Shown one piece after another: positions 17,504-24,862 of a stretch of 64,000 nucleotides of DNA. This DNA is from Bacillota bacterium (GTDB taxonomy: Bacteria; Bacillota; Clostridia; Caldicoprobacterales; Xylanivirgaceae). The notes beneath the pieces are model-generated. The model was not told the origin of the DNA. It ran no database searches and saw nothing but the letters and a program-made list of their open reading frames with translations. A program made the translations under genes and the position numbers. Positions within the stretch are counted from its first letter, which is position 1. Every line of letters begins with the position of its first letter. Where the stretch lies: positions 100,105 to 164,104 of the forward strand of contig JAMOAB010000029.1 of the NCBI GenBank assembly GCA_023621995.1. The letters run 5' to 3'.

Positions 17504-19024
17504 TTACTTTTTGTCCATTCCCAATAAATCTAGATGCTTACCTATGTGTCCTATTAAGAGCTCAACATAGTCTTCTTCATACATATTCCATACATCATAT
17601 AGTCTATCCCTAAATCGATATTGACCATCTTCATTCTTTGCTTGTAGTATGAGTCCATAGGTTATGTGTATGACTTGTCGACTATCAGGATTGTCAAATA
17701 AACTGGGCAGTTCTTCGTCAGTTAGCGTATCTATATCAGGAATATTAGAAGGTTCTGCACTTATATGGTAGTATGCCTTAGCTTCATCCAAGTGTTGTAG
17801 AGAAAACTCATGTATCTCCCTGTATAGCGACGGTGCCTTCTTAGCTACAAGTTTCATGGCTTCTAGCCAGTTTGTACCTGCTGTCTTTAGATGATAGCGA
17901 CCTTTGGTAACTTTACCTACTATAGGGAATATACTGAACTTATCGCTACCTGAATGGACACTTATTTTATAGTCGAAGTGTTTTGATATGGCAAAGTGGG
18001 CAATAAATTCTTCTTCAAATTTTTTAGTGTCTCCTATATAGTCAATGCCTTTTTGGAATTCGCCACAAAAACGAGGAGCTAGGCTTGTAATTTCTACTCC
18101 GCCATCTATTAACTCCCTTGCAACAAAATAATGGGCTTCAGGAGATGTGGGAGTTAATGTTTCATCTATGGACATTTCAAAGTCGATTGGTCTATCTAAG
18201 GGCTTTATATGGGTATTATATATATCTATTGTAAAATGAATGGCATCTATATATGTGAGTACTATTCGTTTAAAATTATCATGGTTAAATTCAAGTCTAT
18301 ATTCAGGGGTTATATCAAATTTTTTATCTAAGTATTTAGATTCTAAATGTGATCGGATATCTTTAGATAGTGCATCATATTTTATTTGGATTGTGTCTTT
18401 ATCGGCATTCGAGATATCATTGTCTATGTGTTCTGAGCAATCAAGGGTGATCATCGTATATCCATGATTGAGCGCCATATGCACCTCTTCATGTGTCTTT
18501 AGATGATCACCATCTGCTCCAAATCCTTCCTTGTACCCCTCTTGAAATACAGCCCAAGAGGCGGCATCTAACACTTCTGTATATGTTCTACCAGTTAAAT
18601 TAAGCTCTCTTATTGATTGCTGTGCTAGGACAGGAAACGCAGGATAATCTCTTATAAGCCGTATATGCCCGGGAGATGCAATCCCCAGCCTATCACCTAG
18701 ACCTATGGTTATATTATGTCTCTTGTGAGAAGTGGGTGCAGTATATGGGAAAAGTTTTCTTAATGTATTAGCATTTGCTTCATTGAGGGGACAAATCTTA
18801 ACACCATCATTTACTACTTCCTCACCTTCAAACACATCATAGACTGGACTTTTACGTAAGACTACAAGATGTTTTCCGCTCTTGTCGCGGGATAAAAAAA
18901 GTGTAGAACCATCTTTTTCATGAATTGAATTAGGATATATACCTAATTCATCTGCACGTTTCTTTAAGTAATCTGCACTTAGGTATACGTCAAATAATTC
19001 ACCATATATTTTTTTAATATCCAT
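17504..19024 (-). CDS. uxaE: Tagaturonate 3-epimerase
   Basis: The 506-residue protein matches the UxaE family (Thermotoga-type D-tagaturonate epimerase), which interconverts D-tagaturonate and D-fructuronate and so merges the galacturonate branch with the glucuronate branch. Recognised stretches: IGLGDRLGIASPGHIRLI, EGFGADGDHLKTHEEVHMAL, TLDCSEHID, VHSGSDKFSIFP and the GRYHLKTAGTNWLEA segment, with His/Asp/Glu residues suited to metal binding. Minus-strand promoter and operator lie directly upstream at 19047-19094. It is monocistronic and convergent with the gnd operon. Confidence 0.87.
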   Translation of the reverse strand: MDIKKIYGELFDVYLSADYLKKRADELGIYPNSIHEKDGSTLFLSRDKSGKHLVVLRKSPVYDVFEGEEVVNDGVKICPLNEANANTLRKLFPYTAPTSHKRHNITIGLGDRLGIASPGHIRLIRDYPAFPVLAQQSIRELNLTGRTYTEVLDAASWAVFQEGYKEGFGADGDHLKTHEEVHMALNHGYTMITLDCSEHIDNDISNADKDTIQIKYDALSKDIRSHLESKYLDKKFDITPEYRLEFNHDNFKRIVLTYIDAIHFTIDIYNTHIKPLDRPIDFEMSIDETLTPTSPEAHYFVARELIDGGVEITSLAPRFCGEFQKGIDYIGDTKKFEEEFIAHFAISKHFDYKISVHSGSDKFSIFPIVGKVTKGRYHLKTAGTNWLEAMKLVAKKAPSLYREIHEFSLQHLDEAKAYYHISAEPSNIPDIDTLTDEELPSLFDNPDSRQVIHITYGLILQAKNEDGQYRFRDRLYDVWNMYEEDYVELLIGHIGKHLDLLGMDKK

Positions 19025-19046
19025 TGAGAGAACCCCCCTTTAAGAA

Positions 19047-19062
19047 ATGTAAGCGCTTACAT
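19047..19062. promoter_or_regulatory. LacI-family operator of uxaE
   Basis: Perfect 16-bp palindrome ATGTAAGCGCTTACAT, with the same core as the gnd and lacI operators. On the minus strand its core lies 4 bp downstream of the -10 box, covering the predicted start point. Confidence 0.87.
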
Positions 19063-19065
19063 ATA

Positions 19066-19094
19066 AGTATAGTACTTTCATTTAATAAAATCAA
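19066..19094 (-). promoter_or_regulatory. SigA promoter of uxaE
   Basis: On the minus strand: TTGATT (19094-19089), 17-bp spacer, TATACT (19071-19066). Confidence 0.85.
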
Positions 19095-19257
19095 GGTATA
19101 TGCCTAAATGTCAAATAATAAGTGGGGAAAGATGGTTATATGGCTAATTTTAAGCTTTTGGCAAGTATTTTATTATAGGTGGGGATAAATTACTTATTAA
19201 TTATATTTGTAATCTATATATTATTATCAATCATAGAGAACAGTATAAACTCAATAT

Positions 19258-19300
19258 AGAGATATTCAAAGTTGTTTAGGTTTCAACTTTGAATATCTCT
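19258..19300. terminator. Stem-loop at end of the 85-residue minus-strand ORF
   Basis: A perfect 17-bp inverted repeat (19258-19274 with 19284-19300, for example TTCAAAGTTG / CAACTTTGAA) with a 9-nt loop overlaps the stop codon of the minus-strand gene. The following T-tract is weak, so it may act as a stabiliser or a poor terminator. Confidence 0.6.
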
Positions 19301-19556
19301 AATTATCAAGCTCACGCTTTAAATTATAGAGTTCATCTTCCAGCTCCATAATTTTTTGTCGGACAACTTTCTTTCTTTTTTCTTCTTCATTTTGCATATT
19401 TTGTTCTTGCAGATCAAGTACGGCCAATATAAAGGCAAGAAAATCTCCTGTAAGACTGAGAAAAGCAGCAATTACAGCTAACTTAGCTAGATCTATACCA
19501 TTACATAAATTATTATTATTTCCTTTAGGTGTACCTATTGCCACCACTCCTTTCAT
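19299..19556 (-). CDS. Small membrane-plus-coiled-coil protein
   Basis: The 85-residue reading has a hydrophobic segment (LAKLAVIAAFLSLTGDFLAFILAVLDL, about residues 22-49) followed by a charged Glu/Lys-rich helix likely to form a coiled coil. No function is recognised, though short proteins of this shape occur in clostridia. The start is uncertain: ATG 19556 has no RBS upstream, while an AAAGGAG lies inside codons 2-4, suggesting initiation a few codons later at a non-ATG codon. Confidence 0.55.
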   Translation of the reverse strand: MKGVVAIGTPKGNNNNLCNGIDLAKLAVIAAFLSLTGDFLAFILAVLDLQEQNMQNEEEKRKKVVRQKIMELEDELYNLKRELDN

Positions 19557-19835
19557 AGATTAGAATGATGGACGTTACTATAATATACTATTCATATAAG
19601 TTACCATTGGTTCTATGTTATTCTATTATATTTGCACCATATAGAGAGGGTATATGACAAAATATAATATGAATTAGCCATATAAAAAGTTAGGTATGTT
19701 TTGTATTGCTACTTAGACCTATTTAGATAAAATATGATGAATGGCAATTAGTACATTACGTATATTGACTAATTGCTTAGGATTTCTTTGTATCATTTGT
19801 AATAAAACGTGAAATATATATAATATATAATCATG

Positions 19836-19864
19836 TTGAAATTGTACAAAATAAAGGATATAAT
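19836..19864 (+). promoter_or_regulatory. SigA promoter of lacI-uxaC operon
   Basis: TTGAAA (19836-19841), 17-bp spacer, consensus TATAAT (19859-19864). Confidence 0.88.
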
Positions 19865-19888
19865 AATAATGTAAGCGCTTACATTATT
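19865..19888. promoter_or_regulatory. Autoregulatory operator of the LacI regulator
   Basis: A perfect 24-bp palindrome centred between 19876 and 19877 (half site AATAATGTAAGC), the longest of the three sites. It starts directly after the -10 box, predicting autorepression. Confidence 0.87.
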
Positions 19889-19902
19889 GGAGAGGTGAGC
19901 CA

Positions 19903-20892
19903 ATGAACATATATGAAATTGCAAAAAGAGCAGGAGTATCTATAGCAACTGTCTCCCGAGTAATAAACAACAGTCCTAACGTCCGTAAGGAGACTAGGGA
20001 AAAGGTAGAGGCGGCTATAGAGGAGGCTAACTATACAGTTAACGACATTGCAAGGAGTTTAGCAGCTAAGACTACTCATACCATAGGTGTTATGACAATA
20101 GATGTAAGAGATAGCTATTATGCCAACGCCATATATACAATTGAACAAGAGTTTAGAACATATGGTTATAACGTAATATTATGTAATACTGGTCAAGAAC
20201 TGAGAAAGAAAAAGAAATACTTAAAGATCTTACTCGAAAAACAGGTCGATGGAATAATACTCGTAGGTTCTGTATTCAAAGAGCCTATCCATAACAATCA
20301 TATAATAGAAGCCTCTAAGAAGGTCCCCATTATAATGCTAAATAGTCACATAGGGGAAGAAAATATATATTCTATAGTCTGTGACGATTCATATGCAACT
20401 TATAATATAGTAAAATATCTCTTTGAAAAAGGACATGAACATATAAGATATGTATATGATGTAGATAGCTTTAGTGGGTTAGCTAAATTGTCAGGTTTTG
20501 AAAGAGGCATGAGAGAGTTCCATCTTCCTGTAGATGAAAATACAATAGTTCAGGTATCACCAGGAATCGAAGGTGGTATGGAGGTAATAGACAGATTAGA
20601 AAAAGAAAGTTGTAAATATACAGCCTTAGTTACAAGTGAAGATTTAATTGCAGCAGGGGTTATAAAGCGCTTACGAGATATAAAAAAAAGAGTACCACAA
20701 GATGTAGCAGTGTTTGGATTTAACAATTCTATAATATCCCTATGTACCTATCCTGAACTCTCTAGTGTAGACAATAAAGTAGAAAATATGGCACAGGAAG
20801 CAGTTAAGATTTTATATGATGTACTTAATGAAAAAGAGGTAGATAAGAAAAAGGTGGTGATTCCAGAGCTTATATTCAGAAATAGCTGTTAG
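19903..20892 (+). CDS. LacI-family regulator of hexuronate/sugar-acid genes
   Basis: A 329-residue LacI/GalR repressor. The N-terminal HTH and hinge helix are clear: IYEIAKRAGVSIATVSRVINN, then DIARSLAAKTTHTIGVM. The periplasmic-binding-like effector domain has DGIILVGS, DDSYATYNIVKYL and the C-terminal VAVFGFNNS. Three near-identical palindromes (gnd, uxaE and its own promoter) are the likely targets. The effector is probably an intermediate of uronate catabolism, which cannot be told from sequence. The gene is followed by uxaC after 33 bp, apparently in one transcript. Confidence 0.92.
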   Translation: MNIYEIAKRAGVSIATVSRVINNSPNVRKETREKVEAAIEEANYTVNDIARSLAAKTTHTIGVMTIDVRDSYYANAIYTIEQEFRTYGYNVILCNTGQELRKKKKYLKILLEKQVDGIILVGSVFKEPIHNNHIIEASKKVPIIMLNSHIGEENIYSIVCDDSYATYNIVKYLFEKGHEHIRYVYDVDSFSGLAKLSGFERGMREFHLPVDENTIVQVSPGIEGGMEVIDRLEKESCKYTALVTSEDLIAAGVIKRLRDIKKRVPQDVAVFGFNNSIISLCTYPELSSVDNKVENMAQEAVKILYDVLNEKEVDKKKVVIPELIFRNSC

Positions 20893-20925
20893 CCATAGGA
20901 TTAAGTGAGGGGAGGCAAATGATAT

Positions 20926-22173
20926 ATGATTAAGTCTGACGTGATGTTAAGAAAAACGGTGGAGAAAGTAGTAGACGAAGTCAAGGTTACAGATGTGCAT
21001 ACCCATCTCTATGCTCCGTGTTTCGGAGATCTTCTTCTTTGGGGTGTGGATGAGCTAGTAACCTATCATTATCTGATTGCGGAGGCATTTAGATGGTTAG
21101 ATATCCCCTATGAAGAGTTTTGGGAATTGGATAAAGAGGCTCAATCTGATCTTATATGGCAAAAATTATTTACAGAGAATAGTCCATATAGTGAAGCATG
21201 CCGAGGTGTGCTGACTGTTCTTAACAGATTGGGGCTAGATATCAAGAAGGATGGCCTTCCAGAGTACAGGGATTTTTTCAAGAATAGGACAATCCATGAA
21301 TATATAGATATTGTATTTGATATGGCTGGAGTCAAAGAAGTTGTGATGACAAATGACCCATTTGACGATGTAGAAAGGGAAGTATGGCTCAAAAGTTATG
21401 AAAAAGATGAAAGATTTAAAGCGGCTCTTCGTATAGATCCTCTGTTAAATGGAGGAATAGATATCCTACATCAATTAAGGAGCTGGGGCTATGATGTGGA
21501 GGATCAATTGAATGAAAAGACATACTCAGGGGTACGAAGATTTTTAAGCGAATGGGTAGAGAGAATGGATGCTGTATATATGGCAGTGTCACTTCCGCCT
21601 ACATTTGATTTTCCAGAGGATTCTATGAGGGCAAAACTCATAGAAAATTGTGTGCTCCCAGTATGCAGGGAGTATAACATTCCATTTGCAATGATGATAG
21701 GTGTAAAAAAGCTAACAAATCCTGATCTTAAGCTGGCAGGCGATTCTGTAGGTAAATCTAATATAGATGCAGTAGAATATCTATGTGCTAATTTTCCTCA
21801 CAATAAATTTATGGTAACTATGCTTGCAAAGGAAAATCAACATGAACTATGTGTTGCTGCCCGTAAGTTTAGAAATCTTCTAGTATTTGGATGCTGGTGG
21901 TTTTTAAATAATCCTAGTCTTATAGACGAAATTACGCGGATGAGGTTTGAGTTACTAGGTGTAAGTGTAGTACCTCAGCATTCAGACGCTCGAGTGTTAG
22001 ATCAGCTAATATATAAATGGGATCATTCAAGGAAGATAATAGCCCATGTCCTATATGATAAATACAAGGATCTTATGGATACAGGTTGGCCCATTACTGA
22101 AGAGGATATAGTAAGGGATGTGGAAAAATTAATGGGTGCCAACTTCTGGGAGTTTATAGAAAAAGAGCTTTAA
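20926..22173 (+). CDS. uxaC: Uronate (glucuronate/galacturonate) isomerase
   Basis: The 415-residue protein is a member of the UxaC family (amidohydrolase fold), converting D-glucuronate to D-fructuronate and D-galacturonate to D-tagaturonate. It shows the metal-binding VTDVHTHLYAP near the N-terminus, WLDIPYEEFW, FGCWWFLNNPSLIDEIT and VPQHSDARVLDQLIYKW, with the expected late Asp. It is somewhat shorter than the 450-470 residues of enterobacterial and Thermotoga enzymes, but intact at both ends. Cotranscribed with the LacI regulator. Confidence 0.88.
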   Translation: MIKSDVMLRKTVEKVVDEVKVTDVHTHLYAPCFGDLLLWGVDELVTYHYLIAEAFRWLDIPYEEFWELDKEAQSDLIWQKLFTENSPYSEACRGVLTVLNRLGLDIKKDGLPEYRDFFKNRTIHEYIDIVFDMAGVKEVVMTNDPFDDVEREVWLKSYEKDERFKAALRIDPLLNGGIDILHQLRSWGYDVEDQLNEKTYSGVRRFLSEWVERMDAVYMAVSLPPTFDFPEDSMRAKLIENCVLPVCREYNIPFAMMIGVKKLTNPDLKLAGDSVGKSNIDAVEYLCANFPHNKFMVTMLAKENQHELCVAARKFRNLLVFGCWWFLNNPSLIDEITRMRFELLGVSVVPQHSDARVLDQLIYKWDHSRKIIAHVLYDKYKDLMDTGWPITEEDIVRDVEKLMGANFWEFIEKEL

Positions 22174-22220
22174 ACAAATAAGGTACTGGATAATTTATGT
22201 ATCCAGTACCTTATTTGTTT
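22174..22220 (+). terminator. Terminator after uxaC
   Basis: Stem of about 18 bp (22174-22191 with 22201-22218; core AAGGTACTGGAT / ATCCAGTACCTT), 9-nt loop, then T-rich sequence. Confidence 0.88.
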
Positions 22221-22323
22221 GTAATAACTTAAGTCTTTTTTTACTTTTTGGAGATAATTCTACATAATATGGGTACCTATATTATAAGTATCAATAACGT
22301 GGTTAAAACACCTCTATGGGCTT

Positions 22324-22352
22324 TTGACTAAAAAATCTCATATTGATACAAT
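22324..22352 (+). promoter_or_regulatory. SigA promoter of nrdJ
   Basis: TTGACT (22324-22329), 17-bp spacer, TACAAT (22347-22352). The -10 hexamer lies inside the first NrdR-like box. Confidence 0.85.
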
Positions 22353-22392
22353 ATATTGTATGCGATCACATTTCAAACACAAGATATGCCAA
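22346..22392. promoter_or_regulatory. Tandem NrdR-box-like operator of nrdJ
   Basis: Box 1 ATACAATATATTGTAT (22346-22361) is a 16-bp palindrome matching the NrdR box pattern. A weaker box 2, ACACAAGATATGCCAA, starts at 22377, exactly 31 bp (three helical turns) later, the usual NrdR spacing. NrdR represses ribonucleotide reductase genes in many bacteria. Box 1 is convincing; box 2 is degenerate in its right half. Confidence 0.65.
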
Positions 22393-22436
22393 AAAACATA
22401 AAAGTTTTTAGAGAGCACACATGAGGAGGAAATCAT

Positions 22437-24821
22437 ATGGAGATGCTAACTGATAATGCCATTAAGGTACTAGAGAGGAGATACCTAGCCAAAAATAAAT
22501 CTGGTGAACTGATTGAGACTCCTGAGGATATGTTTAGAAGGGTAGCAAAGGCAGTAGCTGAAGCAGATAAAATATACGATAGTGATGCAGATATTCAAAA
22601 AGTAGAACAGGAATTTTTTGAACTCATGTCTAATTTAGAGTTCATGCCTAATTCACCTACTCTTATGAATGCTGGACGTCCACTTGGGCAACTATCTGCC
22701 TGTTTTGTATTGCCAGTAGAGGACTCTATGGAAGGAATATTTGATGCTGTTAAAAATGCTGCCCTCATACATAAAAGTGGTGGTGGAACAGGATTTAGTT
22801 TTTCACGGCTCCGGGCAAAGGGATCTACTGTAAGATCTACAGGAGGAGTAGCAAGTGGTCCGGTAAGCTTTATGAAGGTGTTTAATGCAGCGACCGAAGC
22901 AGTTAAGCAAGGTGGCACACGGCGAGGTGCCAATATGGGCATACTTAGGGTAGATCATCCCGACATATTGGAATTTATAAGCTGTAAGAAACACAATGAT
23001 GAGATAACCAATTTCAATATAAGCGTGGGAATTACTGAAGATTTTATGAAGGCCGTAGAGACGAGTTCCGACTATGACCTAATAGATCCACGTACTGGAG
23101 AACGTTGTGGACATCTTAATGCAAAAGAGGTATTTGATCTAATTGTAGAAAATGCTTGGAACAATGGTGAGCCTGGCATAATATTTTTGGATAGGATAAA
23201 TGCTGACAATGTACTGTCAAAGATAGGTGAAATAGAGAGTACCAACCCGTGTGGTGAGCAACCACTCCTTCCCTTTGAGAGCTGTAACTTAGGATCTATA
23301 AACCTGTCGAGAATGGTCAAGCTAGGCGGAAATGGTAAATATATCATAGACTATGATAAGCTTACACGGGTTGTAGACTCGTCAGTCCACTTTCTCGACA
23401 ATGTAATAGATATAAACAATTATCCATTACCTGAAATCGAGGAGATGACAAAAGGTAGTAGGAAGATAGGTCTAGGTGTCATGGGTTTTGCAGATATGCT
23501 GTTTAAACTTGGTATACCTTATAATAGCGATGAGGCCATACAAATAGCAGAGGATGTTATGAAATTTATTCAAGAGCGTTCTAAACAGGCCTCTATGGCA
23601 CTGGCAGAGAAGCGGGGAGTATTTCCCTACTATGACAAGAGCATATGGAAAGAGCGAGGCATGAAACTTAGAAATGCTACTACGACTACCATTGCACCTA
23701 CAGGTACTATAAGTATAATATGTGGTACCAGCAGTGGGGTAGAGCCTTTGTTTGCAATTTCTTTCATAAGGACTGTAATGGATGATGATGAACTGGTAGA
23801 GGTTCATCCATATTTTAAGCAGATAGCTATTGAGCGAGGATTTTATTCAGAAAAACTTATGCGAGATATAGCTCTTCACGGTTCAATCCAAGGGATGGCC
23901 TCTATTCCATCAGATATACGAAGGTGCTTTGTATGTGCCCACGATGTATCACCTGAATACCACATAAAGATGCAGGCTGCATTTCAAAGATATACAGATA
24001 ATGCCGTTTCAAAGACTGTAAATTTTCCAAGCAGTGCCACAAGGGATGATGTGAGGGAGGTATATTGGCTGGCATATGAGCTGGGATGTAAGGGTGTTAC
24101 AATATATAGGGATGGAAGTAGAGAAGGCCAGGTGCTATCGGTAAAAGCTAAGGATAAGAAGACATTAGGAAATGAGATAGAACAGCGCATGACAGAGGGA
24201 ATAGAAGGAGATAGAAGAGGTAAGATTGTTCCACGGGAGCGGCCGGATGTTACAATGGGTATAACAGAGAAGGTAAAAATAGGTTGTGGTAACCTATATA
24301 TAACCGTCAACTATGATGATCAGGGAATATGCGAGGTATTTACAAATTTAGGTAGGGCTGGTGGCTGTCCATCCCAGTCAGAGGCAACAAGCCGGCTTAT
24401 ATCTTTGGCCCTTCGCTCAGGCATTGAGGTAGAGACCATAATAGAGCAATTAAAAGGTATAAGGTGTCATTCAACACTTAGACAAAAGGGACTTAAAGTG
24501 TTATCCTGTCCCGATGCAATAGGTAGGGTTTTGGAGAAGGTTGCTATGTTGAAGCTTGATGAGGGACTAGACAATGCCAATGATATAGATATAGGGAATC
24601 ATAGTATGGTAGACAGGCATTCGTGCCTTGGTAATTGTTCTCTATGCTCCCTAAAGGATGTATGTCAAAATCCCCAGAAGGAGAATGGAGGCATATATCT
24701 AGGAGTGAGTGCAGATAGGGAATCTAAATTAAATGGTATATGTCCAGAGTGTGGATCTATAATGGAGCACGAGGGCGGATGTGTTGTGTGTAGGGCATGT
24801 GGCTATTCAAAGTGTAATTAA
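22437..24821 (+). CDS. nrdJ: Adenosylcobalamin-dependent (class II) ribonucleotide reductase
   Basis: A 794-residue NrdJ reduces ribonucleotides to deoxyribonucleotides using B12, with no oxygen requirement. The catalytic barrel has PNSPTLMNAGRPLGQLSACFVLP, the loop GGGTGFSFSRLRAKGS, NPCGEQPLLPFESCNLGSINLS with the radical Cys region, and TIAPTGTISIICGTSSGVEPLF. The C-terminus carries a TSCPD domain (GGCPSQSEATSRLISLALRSG) and two Cys clusters (CLGNCSLCSLKDVC and a zinc ribbon CPECGS...CRACG). RBS GAGGAGG precedes ATG 22437. The promoter bears NrdR-like boxes. Confidence 0.95.
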   Translation: MEMLTDNAIKVLERRYLAKNKSGELIETPEDMFRRVAKAVAEADKIYDSDADIQKVEQEFFELMSNLEFMPNSPTLMNAGRPLGQLSACFVLPVEDSMEGIFDAVKNAALIHKSGGGTGFSFSRLRAKGSTVRSTGGVASGPVSFMKVFNAATEAVKQGGTRRGANMGILRVDHPDILEFISCKKHNDEITNFNISVGITEDFMKAVETSSDYDLIDPRTGERCGHLNAKEVFDLIVENAWNNGEPGIIFLDRINADNVLSKIGEIESTNPCGEQPLLPFESCNLGSINLSRMVKLGGNGKYIIDYDKLTRVVDSSVHFLDNVIDINNYPLPEIEEMTKGSRKIGLGVMGFADMLFKLGIPYNSDEAIQIAEDVMKFIQERSKQASMALAEKRGVFPYYDKSIWKERGMKLRNATTTTIAPTGTISIICGTSSGVEPLFAISFIRTVMDDDELVEVHPYFKQIAIERGFYSEKLMRDIALHGSIQGMASIPSDIRRCFVCAHDVSPEYHIKMQAAFQRYTDNAVSKTVNFPSSATRDDVREVYWLAYELGCKGVTIYRDGSREGQVLSVKAKDKKTLGNEIEQRMTEGIEGDRRGKIVPRERPDVTMGITEKVKIGCGNLYITVNYDDQGICEVFTNLGRAGGCPSQSEATSRLISLALRSGIEVETIIEQLKGIRCHSTLRQKGLKVLSCPDAIGRVLEKVAMLKLDEGLDNANDIDIGNHSMVDRHSCLGNCSLCSLKDVCQNPQKENGGIYLGVSADRESKLNGICPECGSIMEHEGGCVVCRACGYSKCN

Positions 24822-24862
24822 AAATATAGGTATTGCCCAAGTTGGGCAATACCTATATTTTT
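24820..24862. terminator. Bidirectional terminator between nrdJ and cls
   Basis: Palindrome with about 19-bp stem (core ATAGGTATTGCCC / GGGCAATACCTAT) flanked by A-run and T-run, suited to both convergent genes. It overlaps the cls stop codon. Confidence 0.88.

Larger units (their letters stand above)
19557..19902. other. Intergenic region upstream of the LacI regulator
   Basis: A 346-bp AT-rich spacer. Its right end carries the lacI promoter (19836-19864) and operator (19865-19888). The remaining 280 bp shows no ORF, RNA gene or strong hairpin. Confidence 0.5.

Noticed and set aside
20665-20676. AAGCGCTTA-like sequence inside the LacI gene
   Set aside because: Only the central part of the operator is present, it lies in coding sequence with no promoter, and the flanks do not match.
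22225-22436. Cobalamin riboswitch upstream of the B12-dependent reductase
   Set aside because: No B12-box-like sequence or large leader was found; the promoter and NrdR-like boxes lie close to the gene.
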